From: Beta vulgaris subsp. vulgaris
Lineage: Eukaryota; Streptophyta; Magnoliopsida; Caryophyllales; Amaranthaceae
Reading direction: 5' to 3'
Length of the DNA: 64,000 nucleotides
Assembly: GCF_026745355.1 (NCBI RefSeq)
Contig: NC_079210.1
Span: forward strand, 8,268,740 to 8,332,739
Under the pieces are notes generated by a model. It was given only the letters and a program-made list of their open reading frames with translations, did not search any database and was not told where the DNA came from. Shown piece by piece: positions 20,430-32,600 of the stretch (positions are counted from its first letter, which is position 1; every line of letters begins with the position of its first letter). Made by a program: the position numbers and the translations under genes.

Positions 20430-23400
20430 TTGGATACGCTGTGATCTCCATATCCAATTTTTGTCATCAGAAGTATGCTCTTCCATGGCCTTATTACAAA
20501 TCTTTTATCACGTTTGAACCCATGTGTAAAATATCGATGGAGTATGAAATGTGAAAGTAAGTTTTTGTCTAAAAACTCATAGGTAATGTTATATGTAGTG
20601 TTGGAGGTCATAAAACTAAATGGGATTGGTGAAAGTTGTAGGACAATTGCTATAGTAAAATATGTTGCATTAATGGATGAAAATCAGCACATTTATAAGT
20701 GCAATAGAATAAACACAACACATTACCAATAATAATACTTCTTAATCTCAACATGACTTTAAACACACGTTACTATTATTATATAAACATGAAAAGAATT
20801 ATGATTTTATAATTATGAATTGTTTGAGATATTTTAATAGTATAATTTATATTTCACTTTAACCCTCTATCAATTTTATATGTATTAAAGTAAAATCATT
20901 CCATGGTAACTTTTTTTATTACATAGTATCGTAAATTATTTTACAAAACCCTTTTATGAATTTTTGTATCTTATTTGTATAGGAAAATGTTGATATTAAA
21001 TGATACAATATTATTTAATAATGATAGTATTATTGGTGAATTGTAAAAGATTCAAATAAGATCACACATATTTACCATTTTTTGTATCACACCTATTACC
21101 TCTAGTTGTCTCCTATATATAAATATGGACGTGTCAAATAAGATTAAAATTATCAAGTTTGATTAGTCTCATCGTTGTAACAAATATATGAGATTGGAAT
21201 TTGATTACTCTTGTTGAACATTTCAAATAAGATTGGAACTATATATTTTAATTAGTTTCACTGTCATAACAAATAGATAAGATTGGATTTTAATCACTTC
21301 TATTGAGGGAATTAGTGGTGTTGTATATCAATTGTGTCATTATATTATGAACGTTTCAATTAAGATTGGAGTTATTCGAAGTGATTTGTTTCACATATAT
21401 AAGATCGAAGGTTGACCAATCATACGTTGATGAAACTAATTGCGGATCAATTGTATAAATCTACACATTTTAAATAAGATTTGAATTATTTAATTTATGG
21501 AAAACTAACACTAAGGTCCCACTTATGTGTCATTCTCTTTTATAGGTCCCAACTATTAATTATTTCTGTAGAATCTAACTATGGGTTGTCGGGATGGTAT
21601 GCCACACTATTTCTTTCTAACATAAATGAAAGATCCCTTATGTATGTGGAAAGAGGACTACATAGGGGTCGATGTTATTTTGATTTTAATAATATCAAAT
21701 TGGGTAAATTTAAATCACAACAGACCATATTCAGATCATATGTAAACCATTACAAGTAAGTTTGACCCTATTGACAATACAACAACTCATACTTACGTCC
21801 TACATAAAATAATTAATAGCTGAGACCTATAAAAGATAATGACCCATATATAGTTAGGGACCTATACAGAAAAAATTCACCCTCGTAATAAATACATAAC
21901 ACTATATATATTTTGATCACTCTAGTTCAAGAAATTAATAGTTTTGTGCATCAATCAATTGTATAAATATCAATGTTTTAATTAAGATTTGAATTGTTGA
22001 ATTTTTAGTAAACCCTTTATTTTATGAATTTCTATATCTTATTTATAATGAAAATTATTGAAATACTTTTTTTTGTTATCATAACATGTAACATAAATAG
22101 TCTTATCATAGTTCACAATGAAGACATTTAAATATATTTATGTCGGTTTTTCAGTATCATAGAAGTACACATAACATCGGACTTATTTAAATAAGTTTAG
22201 TATAATTCGAAATTGAAACTCGTGCAATGATGTGGAGGGGAAGTTAGTGAATAGTCAATTGAATGTCAAATTTCATTCCTTATAATTTGAAAAGATTGTT
22301 TAGACTTTATTAAAATTTAATTTCTAATTGGAGATAGTAAAACAATTGTTGGTAATTAACATGTAAAAACATAAACTTCTTTTTTCTTCTGAATTTCTAC
22401 ACTTTGACAAAAGCCATATTCCCAATTGTGAAACTCCAAGTGAAAGTAAAAATTGTGAAAGTGGAAAACCAAAGAATACTCCTTTTCTTAACCAAAGATC
22501 AGGTTGGAGCAAAATTCTGAGAGTGAAGGAATGTCAATGGAGAGCATTGAAAACAAGTGTTTAACTACTTTAGTTGATTTTTCTATTGTTTTTGGTTTTC
22601 AATGCTTATATGCTTTTAATAAAACCCTTTAATTGTGGGCAATATATATTTTCAAGTATCTTTCATTGTTTTTTAACCCACAATTTCAATTGCATGTTTG
22701 GTTTTTTCTATAAATGTCGAATATCGAGAATATATGGTGTAGTTATGTGCATGATGCTTATTTGCAGAGACACAAAATTAAAGAAGACCCCGTCGAATCC
22801 AAGTGGATAGAGGTGTTACAAGTTTTACAATTAGTTGTAAATTAATTTAGATGTACATTTGGCTTTTTCAAAGATATATGAAGAAAGTACACTTGAAAAC
22901 TTCTGGAAATCCTAGACAAGAGCAACAATTTACTGATTTAGGGAACCGAGAGAACCAAAAGAACCACCAAGTCAACAAGCGAGTATTATTCACTATTTAC
23001 TTATATATTTGGTAAGAAAATTTTGTATTCCTTAAACATCTTCGAAGCAAAAGATGCAAGGAACATCATTTTATTAGAAAGTTATATCTTATACTTTTTT
23101 GTAACTTAGTTGTTTAATTAGTAATTGTTTAGAAACAATCTAGTGGTAATGCTTTTGTTCTTGAATTAGAAAAATAGTTATGTGTTTGGCAAATTGAAGT
23201 ACTATCTGATTTATTCCATCAAAATAGGATGGTGATGACAAACAATCATTGACCCTATCTTAATTAAAATCTCTATACAAAAAAAAAATACAAATGATAG
23301 TAATAGCAATTATAAGAACCTTCAACTTTGTTTTCTCAAATAATGTAAGTTATACTTCATCCCTTTTTTAAATAAGGCACATATATATTTAATGATATAC

Positions 23401-23592
23401 GTGTTAAACGTTTGCATAGTGTTCGTAAACTTGGAGATCAAACATAAATATAGTAGAATAATATGGACATCCTTTATTTCTCATCAAAAGAGCCATAAGA
23501 ATTACATGAAGCTGAAAATTATATATGCATAAACAGAAGGCCATATGAAACCACATCACCTAATATTACCACATCTTTTCCTTTGGTTGCAC
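20430..23592. other. AT-rich spacer with diverged direct repeats
   Basis: No gene seen. Between about 21120 and 22050 a unit of about 110-130 bp recurs in diverged form (AATAAGATTGGAATT, TGATTAGTTTCAC, GTAACAAATA), interrupted by the MITE at 21495-21878. The segment near 20945-20985 (AAACCC, TATGAATTTTTGTATCTTAT) recurs near 22010-22045. Around 23346-23480 a TACTTCATCCC start hints at half a Stowaway element. Confidence 0.5.
21495..21878. mobile_element. TIR MITE of about 380 bp
   Basis: The left arm ACTAAGGTCCCACTTATGTG... TCTCTTTTATAGGTCCCAAC is matched inverted by GAGACCTATAAAAGATAATG ACCCATATATAGTTAGGGACC on the right, giving TIRs of about 50 bp. The 92-aa open frame inside is not recognised and is treated as chance. 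It splits a diverged direct-repeat array. Confidence 0.65.
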
Positions 23593-23676
<84 letters not shown>

Positions 23677-23701
23677 TTAATAATAATAATAATAATATTA
23701 A

Positions 23702-23744
<43 letters not shown>

Positions 23745-23752
23745 AATAATAT
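23593..23752. repeat. (AAT)n microsatellite, about 53 units
   Basis: Near-perfect ATA/AAT triplet run with a few ATT and ACT interruptions. Poly-Asn and poly-Ile frames across it are artefacts. Confidence 0.95.
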
Positions 23753-23879
23753 ATTATTTAATTCATAATAATGATTTATTAATAATTATAAGTTATTAAA
23801 TAAAAACTTATTAAAATAATAATAAATTATTTTAATAAATTAGTAAATAATAATAAATTAGGTGACAATCACTTGTTAA

Positions 23880-25337
23880 GATTTGTTTCCTAAAATTATG
23901 AACTAGTGTAGGGTTTTTTTTTGCCGGGAAATTTATAAAATCGACTCTATATAACCAATATTAATATTGATCATCACCCACAACTAAAGAACTTGGCTAG
24001 CTGCATAAACAGATTCGTATTATTTCACCTTCATCAATCACGAAATTGCTTCGTATTATTTCACCATCATCAACGTAACTCTTTTTTTTTTTACAGCACC
24101 ATCATCAACTCGATATCTGCTTCTGTTCACAACAAACTCATCCAAGTAAGTTCTAAAATTGCTGTTTTTTTTTCAATTTCTGTTGTTTAAAACTCTGTTT
24201 TTTGAAACTCATCCAACAAACTCACGAAATTTATGTTTTATTTAATTGAACAAACTTCTTCTTGGCATGAATTCTTTTGATGGAAAGAAGAAGACAATTT
24301 GAGTAAAAATATAAAACCGACAAAATAAATTCATATATCAGACTCAAACAACAAGACTCAGGAGTAAATTGAGTAGAAAAAACGAAAAAAAATTCAATTT
24401 TTTCTGTAAAAGAAAAGAAAAGAAAATTGTTTTACCATATAGTGAGATAAATATGAAGGATTTTTTCATGGTTATCAATTTACACAAATTTTTGGTGGTT
24501 TAGAGCGGTTTTTGATTTACTCGCCGGAGAGAGAGGGTTTTTTGGTGGAGTGAAGTTGATGAAGGAGAGAGAGAGGGTTTAGGTGGTGGCGTGGAGTTGA
24601 TGAAGGGGTTCTGAATTTCTGATGAAGGAGAGAGAGGGGTCTGATGATAAAAAAGGAGAGGGAGGGATATATGATCTGATGAAGTAGAGAGAGAGAGGGG
24701 GTTTGTCTTTTTTTTTTTTTTGGTTAAAAACAAGCAAACATTAACATAGCAATCTTTAAAGGTTTACTGAACATCAACCATGGTCATGTCCATGTCTGAC
24801 ACTTTATAGTTTCTAGCTTATTCTAATAAAATAGCATTACAAATTAATACGCAAAACTAGTGTGGTCTTTATGTACACTCTGCAAATTGTTTCATGTTTT
24901 GAGAAAAGTCAAAATTTCAACATGGAAGGCACATATTGAAGTATTTTACTTATGATTTATTTTATGCTTTATTTTCCTTTAGAATTCTAATATTCCATGT
25001 CTGACACTTGCTTAGTAGTGCTTTTGTTTTTCTTGACATAATTGAAATATTATGCTTGTAAGTGTGTTATTGATGCTATTGTGATTGAATTTTAATAATC
25101 CTTAATTTGAGGCTCACTATCAAAGATCAAGCAACACATGTGCAAAAATAATGAACGTACTCCAGCACAAAATAATTTGGAAAGACTTTATGGCGTTAAT
25201 AATTGACTTATCTTTGAACTTAGTAATTAATAATATACATAAATTGAGTGTCGTCCTTAATTAATAATATACTAATTGCAACTGAATTCAGTTGAACTTT
25301 TGATTGTTTAGCCTCCTCTAGAAGTATCTAGTTTGCA
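23880..25337 (+). other. Probable leader/5' region of the PIF element
   Basis: A TATA-like CTATATAACC at about 23947 is followed by C/A-rich sequence with ACCATCATCAAC motifs and a possible donor (CCAAGTAAGT, about 24145), which looks like a 5' untranslated exon. A purine-rich GAGAGAGAGGG stretch follows at 24520-24705. The terminal inverted repeats of the PIF element were not found. The assignment of this leader to the transposon is inference. Confidence 0.35.
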
Positions 25338-26413
25338 ATGAGTAATTCAAGGGCGAATTTCACTATGGATGTTGTTATTGTACTTCTGGGAATCCTGCCC
25401 GAATTTGTCTCCCCTGCGAGTGGGAGAACTAATTGGGACCGTGTTGCAACTACATTAAACACCCGAACAGGAAAGTGCATTACAGCATTGTCCATTAAGA
25501 ATTGGTTTACCAATATGAAAGAAAAACACAGGGCTTGGAATGAACTAAAGAAATGGACTGGTATCGGATGGAGCGAAGATGGTTGTCCTGTTGTTGAACC
25601 GTAAGTGAAAAATGGAAGGGTTTTGTTAAGGTACTTGTTAATTTGTTATTTATTTTTGTTCTGTATAATATTTACATTTAGCATTTTCATTCTCTTATTT
25701 ATTTTCTTTGTACTATTATTTTAATGCAACATAGGTTTCCTATGCTTGGATTGGAGGATATGTTGGATGAATTACATGGTGCTTCCATCTTTTCTAAGAT
25801 TGATCTTCGAAGTGGATATCATCAAATGAGGATTAGGGAAGGAGATGAATGGAAAACAACCTTCTATAGCAACTGTGTTTCTTAAGAATCCATTACAGAA
25901 TGAGGCTGAATGGGATAAAATTTTGCGTAGTGGTTATGCAACGGGTGATAGATCTTATACACCAGCATCTACAGTCAAAGGAAAGGAAGTAATTGCTATT
26001 GAAGTTGAAGGTTCTTTTGCCTTTGAAGACACTCCACCTGATATATTCAAACCCCCAATAATGAAAGCAAGTCTCCCATCATCTTAGTGATATTAAAAAG
26101 CGTAAAACAGTGAGACTAGTAACATGCCCAAGAAAAGTACAAGGGCTGATGATATTGATACATGTCTTGATATTCTGAGGAAATCTCTGTGAGTCCACCT
26201 CCTAAATCCATAAATAAATTTGATGAAGTTTATGATATCTTGGAGTCCATGGGGATTGCTGAAAAGTATGGGGTTGCTTTTGTTGTGGATATTCTTGATA
26301 GCTTTCGCAGTACTCTGGGTGCCATTGATCTTTTCATCTCTTTGCGTTGTGATGAAGGCAGACTTCATTTATTGAGGAAGCATTGTGTACTTTCAGATGA
26401 TGTCTATAGATAA
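25338..26413 (+). pseudogene. PIF/Harbinger ORF1: Myb/SANT-like DNA-binding protein, broken
   Basis: PIF/Harbinger elements encode a Myb/SANT-like protein that helps the transposase bind DNA. Here 25338-25601 encodes it: TNWDRVATTLNTRTGK, then the characteristic IKNWFTNMKEKHRAWNELKK and TGIGWSEDGCPVVEP, followed by a GT donor. The later part (about 25870-26085) reads NPLQNEAEWDKILRSGYATG, as expected of this family. A last block (26189-26413, EVYDILESMGI, with SFRSTLGAIDLF) is the C-terminal part after frame disruption. Between them (about 25736-25862) lies a foreign stretch of gypsy RT in place of the expected segment. The gene sits directly upstream of the transposase in the same orientation, the usual two-gene layout. 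Confidence 0.7.
25736..25862 (+). other. Patch of Ty3/gypsy reverse transcriptase inside ORF1
   Basis: Right after an AG, about 42 codons read as gypsy [22 protein letters not shown] followed by [20 protein letters not shown]. This is the conserved RT block containing the first catalytic Asp ([11 protein letters not shown]). The sequence then returns to ORF1-like protein. No LTR, poly(A) or target duplication surrounds it, so it is not a normal insertion. Confidence 0.8.
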
Positions 26414-26697
26414 TGATAGTATGTTCTACGACTAAGATGGTTGCGAAGGATTCTCTAGTTAAAATTGCGTGACTTTATGTTAGATTGCTTTTAAGTTAGT
26501 GATTTTATGTTTAAGTCTATTTTGTGAGCTTTAATTATTATGGAACTTATAGTGTTATTATAACTTTTAGTTATTTTAAAGATGGTTAACTTAAGTCTAG
26601 TTATTTAATGGTTATGTGATTTACATTATAGTTATTTTATCTATTTTATATGTTTTTCTAGATGAAATTGCATTAAATATATATGTGCCTATGTAGA

Positions 26698-28056
26698 ATG
26701 GATGAAGATTTGGTGCAACAAAGTTTGACACGTTTAGCATTGCATGAGCTGAGGAGATTGACAACCCAAGTTGAACGGATGCCTTTGCATTTGGGGGGAG
26801 AACCGGGGCATCATTTCATACATAGGATGTTGACAGGCCATCGTAATTTGTGTAAAGAACAACTTCGGCTAAGTAGAGAAGTATTTATAAGTCTTGCTAA
26901 TATCCTTAGAGAACAACAACTCTTAGTAGCTGGTAGATATATAAGCATTGAAGAGCAACTTGGGTTAGGTTTGTACATGCTAGCTAAACCTGCTTCTGTT
27001 CGTGATGCTGCTGAAAGATTTCAACACTCAACATCAACTATTTCGAAGTATTTCAAAAAGGTATTACAAGCATTGGAAGCATTGCGAGTCAAATAATTCG
27101 ACCATATCAAAGTATGTATGAGACACCTCCTGAAATACAAAGCAACATCAAATACTGGCCTTTCTTTAAGGTACTCATCCTACATTCTATGACATTTATT
27201 ATTAATTAACATAATTTAATATAAATATATAGTCTCAATGTAATGATGATATATACTTTTTTTTAGGATTGTGTTGGTGCCATAGATGGACCCTTATACA
27301 ATCAGTTGTTGAGATGATGTAGGCAGGGCTTTTAGAGATCGTCACGGGGAGAAAACATGGAATGTGATGGCTGTGTGTTCACTCAACATGTTGGTTACTC
27401 ACATCAATGTGGGCTACGAAGGGAGTGCACATGATACAACTGTATGGAGGCGAAGCTTAGGAGATGCCAGAATGGGATTCCCTCATCCACCATCTGGTAC
27501 TAGCTAACTTATATTGGCATGAATAATATGAGAAAATTCCTGGCACTTTAACAAACTAACATTATGATTGTTGTACAGGAAAATACTATGTAGTAAATTC
27601 AGCGTATCCTAATACACTCGGGTACTTGAGTCCATATCTAGTACCTGGGTTGAGGTACCATTTGCCTGACTTCAGAAGAGGGACTCCACCACAGGGAATG
27701 TATGAGCAATTCAATTACCGACATTCTTCTTGTCGAAATGTAATTGAGAGGGCTTTGCGGTTCTCAAAAATAGGTGGAAGGTGCTAAAATCGATGCCGCA
27801 AATGGACGAGGCTAATCAGTTGAAAATTATTGTAGCTTGTTTTACCTTACACAATTTTATTCGTTTACATGATCTAGGGATTCCTTTCACACACCAAATT
27901 GAAATCATGGAACAAAGAGCTGATCATAATATGTACGATGATAACAGAAAAATAGCTATGGATAGTGTGCGACAACAAATAACTGAAGCAATATGGGACT
28001 CAATGCAGAATAATTATATTTGGACAAGAAGAAGACGAAGAATTAACCGATTATGA
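26698..28056 (+). pseudogene. PIF/Harbinger DDE transposase, inactivated
   Basis: The nuclease that cuts and joins PIF elements. Exons: 26698-27170, 27267-27496, and 27579-28056. The N-terminal helical domain (LRLSREVFISLANILREQQL, AERFQHSTSTISKYFKKVL) is intact. The catalytic triad region is readable: first D in DCVGAIDG (about 27267-27290), second position in KYYVVNSAYP where Asn replaces Asp (about 27597), and the E in NVIERA (about 27745). 1-bp shifts occur near 27086, near 27290, near 27310 and near 27755. The C-terminus (NRWKVLKSMPQM, FTLHNFIRLHD) and an Arg-rich tail end at TGA 28054-28056. The mutated Asp plus frameshifts mean no activity. The family is DDE_Tnp_4, related to plant ALP1/HARBI1-like proteins. 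Confidence 0.85.
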
Positions 28057-28482
28057 AAACTAGTTAATATTTGATATTTGTTATTATTTTGCCTAGTAAT
28101 TCAAATATCAAAACGGGTCTTTTTTTGTCATTTCAACAATGACGACAATTATTATTGTTGTTATTATTAATATTATTAGTGTTGTCATCTATTAAAAAGT
28201 TTGTACTTTGAACAATGACAAATAATATTGAAATGAATACTTCTTAGGCTTGAATTATCATTTCAATATAATTAGCCGAATCATATAGGAAAAAAAAGTA
28301 TTAGCAAAATAATAATTAGCAATATTTATATAATAAGATTATTATTATTATTATTAAAAATAATATTAAAAGCAATAGTAACAAGAATAATAATAACAAT
28401 AATAGTAATATAATAATAATTGAAATAATGATATTAATATTTATATATTTATTACATTCAATTTAATTCAATTTTAGTTTAA
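28057..28482. other. AT-rich spacer
   Basis: Short ATT/AAT triplet runs (28150-28180, 28335-28420), no gene seen. Confidence 0.5.
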
Positions 28483-29102
28483 GGGCCTGTTCTCCCCAGC
28501 TTATTTTCAGTTCAGTTCAATTCAGTTCAATTCAGTTCAGTTCAGACCAGTTCAGTTCAGATCAGTTCAGTTCAGACCAGTTCATTTCAGTTCAGCTCTT
28601 GACAATACTTTTACTCTCACATATCACTATTCAATTCAGTTCAGTTCAATTTAGTTCAGTTCAGTTCAATTCAGTTCAGTTCAGTTCAGTTCAGTTCTGT
28701 ACAAATCAGTTCAGTTCAGATCAGTTCAGTTTAGTTCAATTCAGTTCAGTTCAGTTGTTTTATGCCGAAGAGAACAGACCCTAATTCAATTCAATTCATT
28801 TCAATTCAATTCAATTCAGTTCAGTTCAGTTCAGTTCAGTTCAGTTCAGCTCCAATAAGTTCAGTTCAGTTCAGTTCAGTTGTTTTATGCCGAAGAGAAC
28901 ATGCCCTTACTCTCACATATCACTATTCATTTCAGTTCAGTTCAGTTCAATTCAGTTCAGTTCAGATAAGTTCAGTTCAGTTCAGATCAGTTCAGTTCAG
29001 TTCAATTCAGTTCAGTTCAATTCTGTTCAGTTCAGTTCAATTCAATTCAGTTCAGTTCAGTTCAGTTCAGTTCAGTTGTTTTATGCCTAAGAGAACAGAC
29101 CC
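28483..29102. mobile_element. Compound TTCAG MITE: one left end, three right ends
   Basis: The left end GGGCCTGTTCTCCCCAGCTT follows a TAA at 28480-28482. Three right ends of the form GTTGTTTTATGCC(G/T)AAGAG AACAnnCCC stop at 28781, 28906 and 29102, each followed by TAA or TTA, the 3-bp target of PIF/Harbinger-type MITEs. The interior is almost wholly TTCAG/TTCAA pentamers, and the segment TACTCTCACATATCACTATT occurs twice (about 28612 and 28910). Ser/Val/Gln/Phe repeat frames here are artefacts. The simplest unit is 28483-28781 (299 bp); the rest looks like nested or duplicated copies. Confidence 0.8.
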
Positions 29103-29535
29103 TTAGACAATTTTTGAAGAAGAGAAACGTCGAGAGTAAAAAGAAAAGGGACCAATGTAAGAAGAGAGAGATAGAGATAAAAAGAATTTATTATCGAAAA
29201 AGAAAGTGTAGCAAATAATGTGAAACTTTCCACAATGAAAAGTGTAAACAATATTATTAAACGGAAGAATTACAAACTTACCAATCCAAGCATAACACGA
29301 ACCGAGTTGATATGACCTGAACGGCTGAAGCCGACCTTAAATTAACCTTTTATCAATCATTGCTGGTACAAGCTACCGAAGAAAAAATCAAAAATCAGGG
29401 GGCCAGCTAACAGATTTAATTCAACCTGTTTTGACAAATGATTAAAGAACATGACGATAGATATTATCCGCTCCACATCAGCTCTTACGCGCGTCCAAAT
29501 CAGCCTAAGCTGTTTCGGCCAAATCCTGCAGCCAT
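29103..29535. other. Upstream region of the E3 ligase gene
   Basis: Probable promoter-side sequence. Nothing coding is seen; purine-rich at 29110-29200. Confidence 0.4.
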
Positions 29536-29539
29536 CCCA

Positions 29540-29547
29540 TATAAATT
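29540..29547 (+). promoter_or_regulatory. TATA box of the CHY/RING gene
   Basis: TATAAATT lies about 120 bases before the start codon at 29663, in otherwise mixed-composition sequence, and would place the transcript start near 29570-29575. Confidence 0.55.
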
Positions 29548-29662
29548 CCCTTTTCTATTTGCTGCCTTTCGCTGCCACTATATCTTCTTCTTTTTTAGGT
29601 GCACTTTATCTGAATTCAGTTGCTCTTGAACATTGTGAATTTCTCTTGCATATTACATAAAA

Positions 29663-32600
29663 ATGAGTTGTGGATGTCAGACTCAATTACCCATAAATAG
29701 CCCAGAAATTCATTTCGAGGTTTCATCTTTTTCTTCTGTGGATTTGATGGAGCTTGCATCTGGAATTCATGGGTAGGTCTCATATTTGCCAATTTCTAGT
29801 TTTTATTGTGTTGTTTGTATTACACTCAAGTTTATTATTTTCTGAAAATTTTGTTTGTTTTAATGTTGGTTGTAGTATTTGGTAAATTCTTGATTTTCTA
29901 AATTGGTTTTTGTATCTTAATATTGTGTGAAGTTCCCTGAATTTTAGATTGATTTTTGATGTGTAAATCAGATGTAGGCATTACAGGAGAAGGTGTAAAA
30001 TTAGAGCACCCTGTTGTAATGAGATATTTGATTGCAGGCATTGTCACAATGAAGAAAAGGTGCGTGATTTCTTGGGTAGTTTTTATAACTTTAGCTACTT
30101 TTATTTGATTGTACGTGCACCTATATTTCTAGATTCTGACACAACTTATGCCCTGAAATTGAACAGAATTCTCTCGAAATCGATCCTTTGGATCGACATG
30201 ATATTCCCCGGCATGAGATTGGAAAGGTTTGCCGTCTTTTATTGTAAATTTATTGTTGTTATTCATGATACTATCCTTACTAAATTATACTTGATGTATA
30301 GTTTCGAATCGAGCCACATACTATTGAAAATGCTCTCACTATGATTGCTTGATTTTGTTATATCTTGACACTATAAACCCTTAGGACAGTTATGTTTCAA
30401 CTTTCATTATAAAGAAAGCTATATTTGTAAAGCAACTATTTTAATCAACATGATTTATGTACATATGAACTCTTTGTAATGGAAAGTTTCCTCTTTGTTG
30501 CGATATCCTATTCAATTTCTAGATCCTTTTACTAACTTGAGGACTATGTTGATGAGACCAATGAGACCTATCCATGCTGTAGAACATGTTTTTCTTTGTA
30601 AAATGCATGGTAATAAGATATCTGAATAATGTATTTATTAAGTCTGTGAAGTACATTGTTGAGGAGATAAAATCATAGTGTACTTGAATTCTGATTAGTT
30701 TTTGTGCTGTTAACGAGGCTGCAACAATTGTAAGCATGTAAGCTATCTTTTCAATGGACGGGAATTTCATTTTGTCAGACAATGTGCCGTAGACCTTAAT
30801 ACTTGCTAGGCTCATCATGGAAAGTTGAACTTGATAGAATCTGAAAACACAATGTGCTTAAATGTTACTCTTTGCATTCCTCCTGTATAATTGCCCATAT
30901 CTCTAAATAATGCCGTATCAAATTCATTGGCTGATTTTCAGATTAGTATATAAAATTTTGAACTTTCCCATATTGCTTTTGATGAAATTTCTATCACAAA
31001 ATTATGAAAGAAAGATAGCATTGGTACGATAAAATTGTAAAACATAAAATATGGAAGGATCGTTATGGCAATTTAACTTGACTACTTAGATAAAGAGAGC
31101 CCTAATCAAACGTGGCTCATTAATTAGGGATGAATTTTTATTTGCTTGGTTTATCATTTCCTTCTTTCATAATGTCCGTTTGTGTGATTCAGGTTATATG
31201 CTCCCTTTGTGGTGTAGAGCAAGATGTAAGTCCTAACCCTTCGATATTGATGTTGGTAGATTAGTAGTAGTACCTTTTGGAAGAGAATGAGCTCAAGAAC
31301 TCATGTGTTTATGCATATGCTGCAGGTTCAACAGAACTGCGTCAATTGCGGGATTGTCATGGGAAAGTACTTCTGCTCGAAATGCAATTTCTTTGATGAT
31401 GATGTAAGCATCTAAGTAATTTGAATCAGCTATGTCATTTTTCAATTAATAATTTGGTACGAAACTGATTTATGTCGGGTTGCAGGTCTCGAAGAAACAG
31501 TACCATTGTGATGAATGTGGAATTTGCAGGTATCTATCTTAGCTTGTGGCTGCCTTTATCACATCTTCCTTCTCAAGTTTTTATGTAAATCAAAACCAAG
31601 AAGAAAAAGGTGTCACAGAAAATGCAGTTTAATTGTGAAAATTAGTTGTTTGTATTTACTTTTGTAATCACTCTTTTCTCAACTTTTAATCAGAAGGCAG
31701 GCTATTTTGAGCATATATTCCCTAAAGTCTTAAACACACAGGGTCCTTGGGGTGACCATTTTGATATATTGTTGATCAAAGTGAGCTCTAATATTTCCTT
31801 TTTCAGGATTCTTTTACTAATGTATGACTAAAACTGGTAATAGTGATGATTCTAGCTTCGCTTAATCGTGTAATAGTCTTATGCGGTTATGCCATCAAAA
31901 TATTACTCTTCTTTTGTAACCACTTTTGCTGAACGCTGTGAGTTCAAGTTTGTTTCATAGTGTTGCTGACTCATAGTTTTATGATTATCCACTGTGATAT
32001 CCGAAGCGTCTTGTTTGTCATGGTCGTATATATATAGGTATAATTAATTAAATTTTCCTCATCTAAGTATACTCTAAAACTTAGGAGAGTGTGCCTTGTT
32101 ACATTTGTCACATGTATTTGGTAGTTATTTCTCAAAAGACTTTGTGGCATTTATCTCTAAGTGGTTCTGTTCATGCAGGACTGGAGGGGAAGAAAACTTC
32201 TTTCATTGTTTATCATGTGGTAAGACCATAAAACCTTGCTTTGATACTTCCTTCTTAGCCTTTATATGCCGACTCTAAAGTGTTTAACTCTTGTCCATCC
32301 CACCCTAAATAGGTTGTTGTTATCCCAAGATTATGAAGGATACACACAGGTGCTTGGAGAAAGCAATGCATCAGAATTGTCCTGTTTGTTGTGAGGTGAA
32401 ACTTCTCCTCTGTTTTCCTCTTTATCCTGTAAAACAAAAATGTTAGGAAAAAGGAGTGTTACATCTTATTGAAATTGGTGTCACCCTTATTAAATTGCAG
32501 TATTTATTTGATACAACAAAGGATGTTAGTGTACTTGCTTGTGGGCATGCAATGCATTTCGAATGTGCTAAACAGATGGAGCAGCATTACCGGTAAGAAA

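Noticed and set aside
23545..23799. Poly-Asn / poly-Ile open frames (also 37823-38117 and poly-Tyr at 36632-37009)
   Set aside because: Direct translation of (AAT)n runs, no start context or protein-like flanks.
28599..29106. Ser-Val-Gln-Phe repeat proteins
   Set aside because: Translation of TTCAG pentamers inside a MITE; frame open only because the unit lacks stops.
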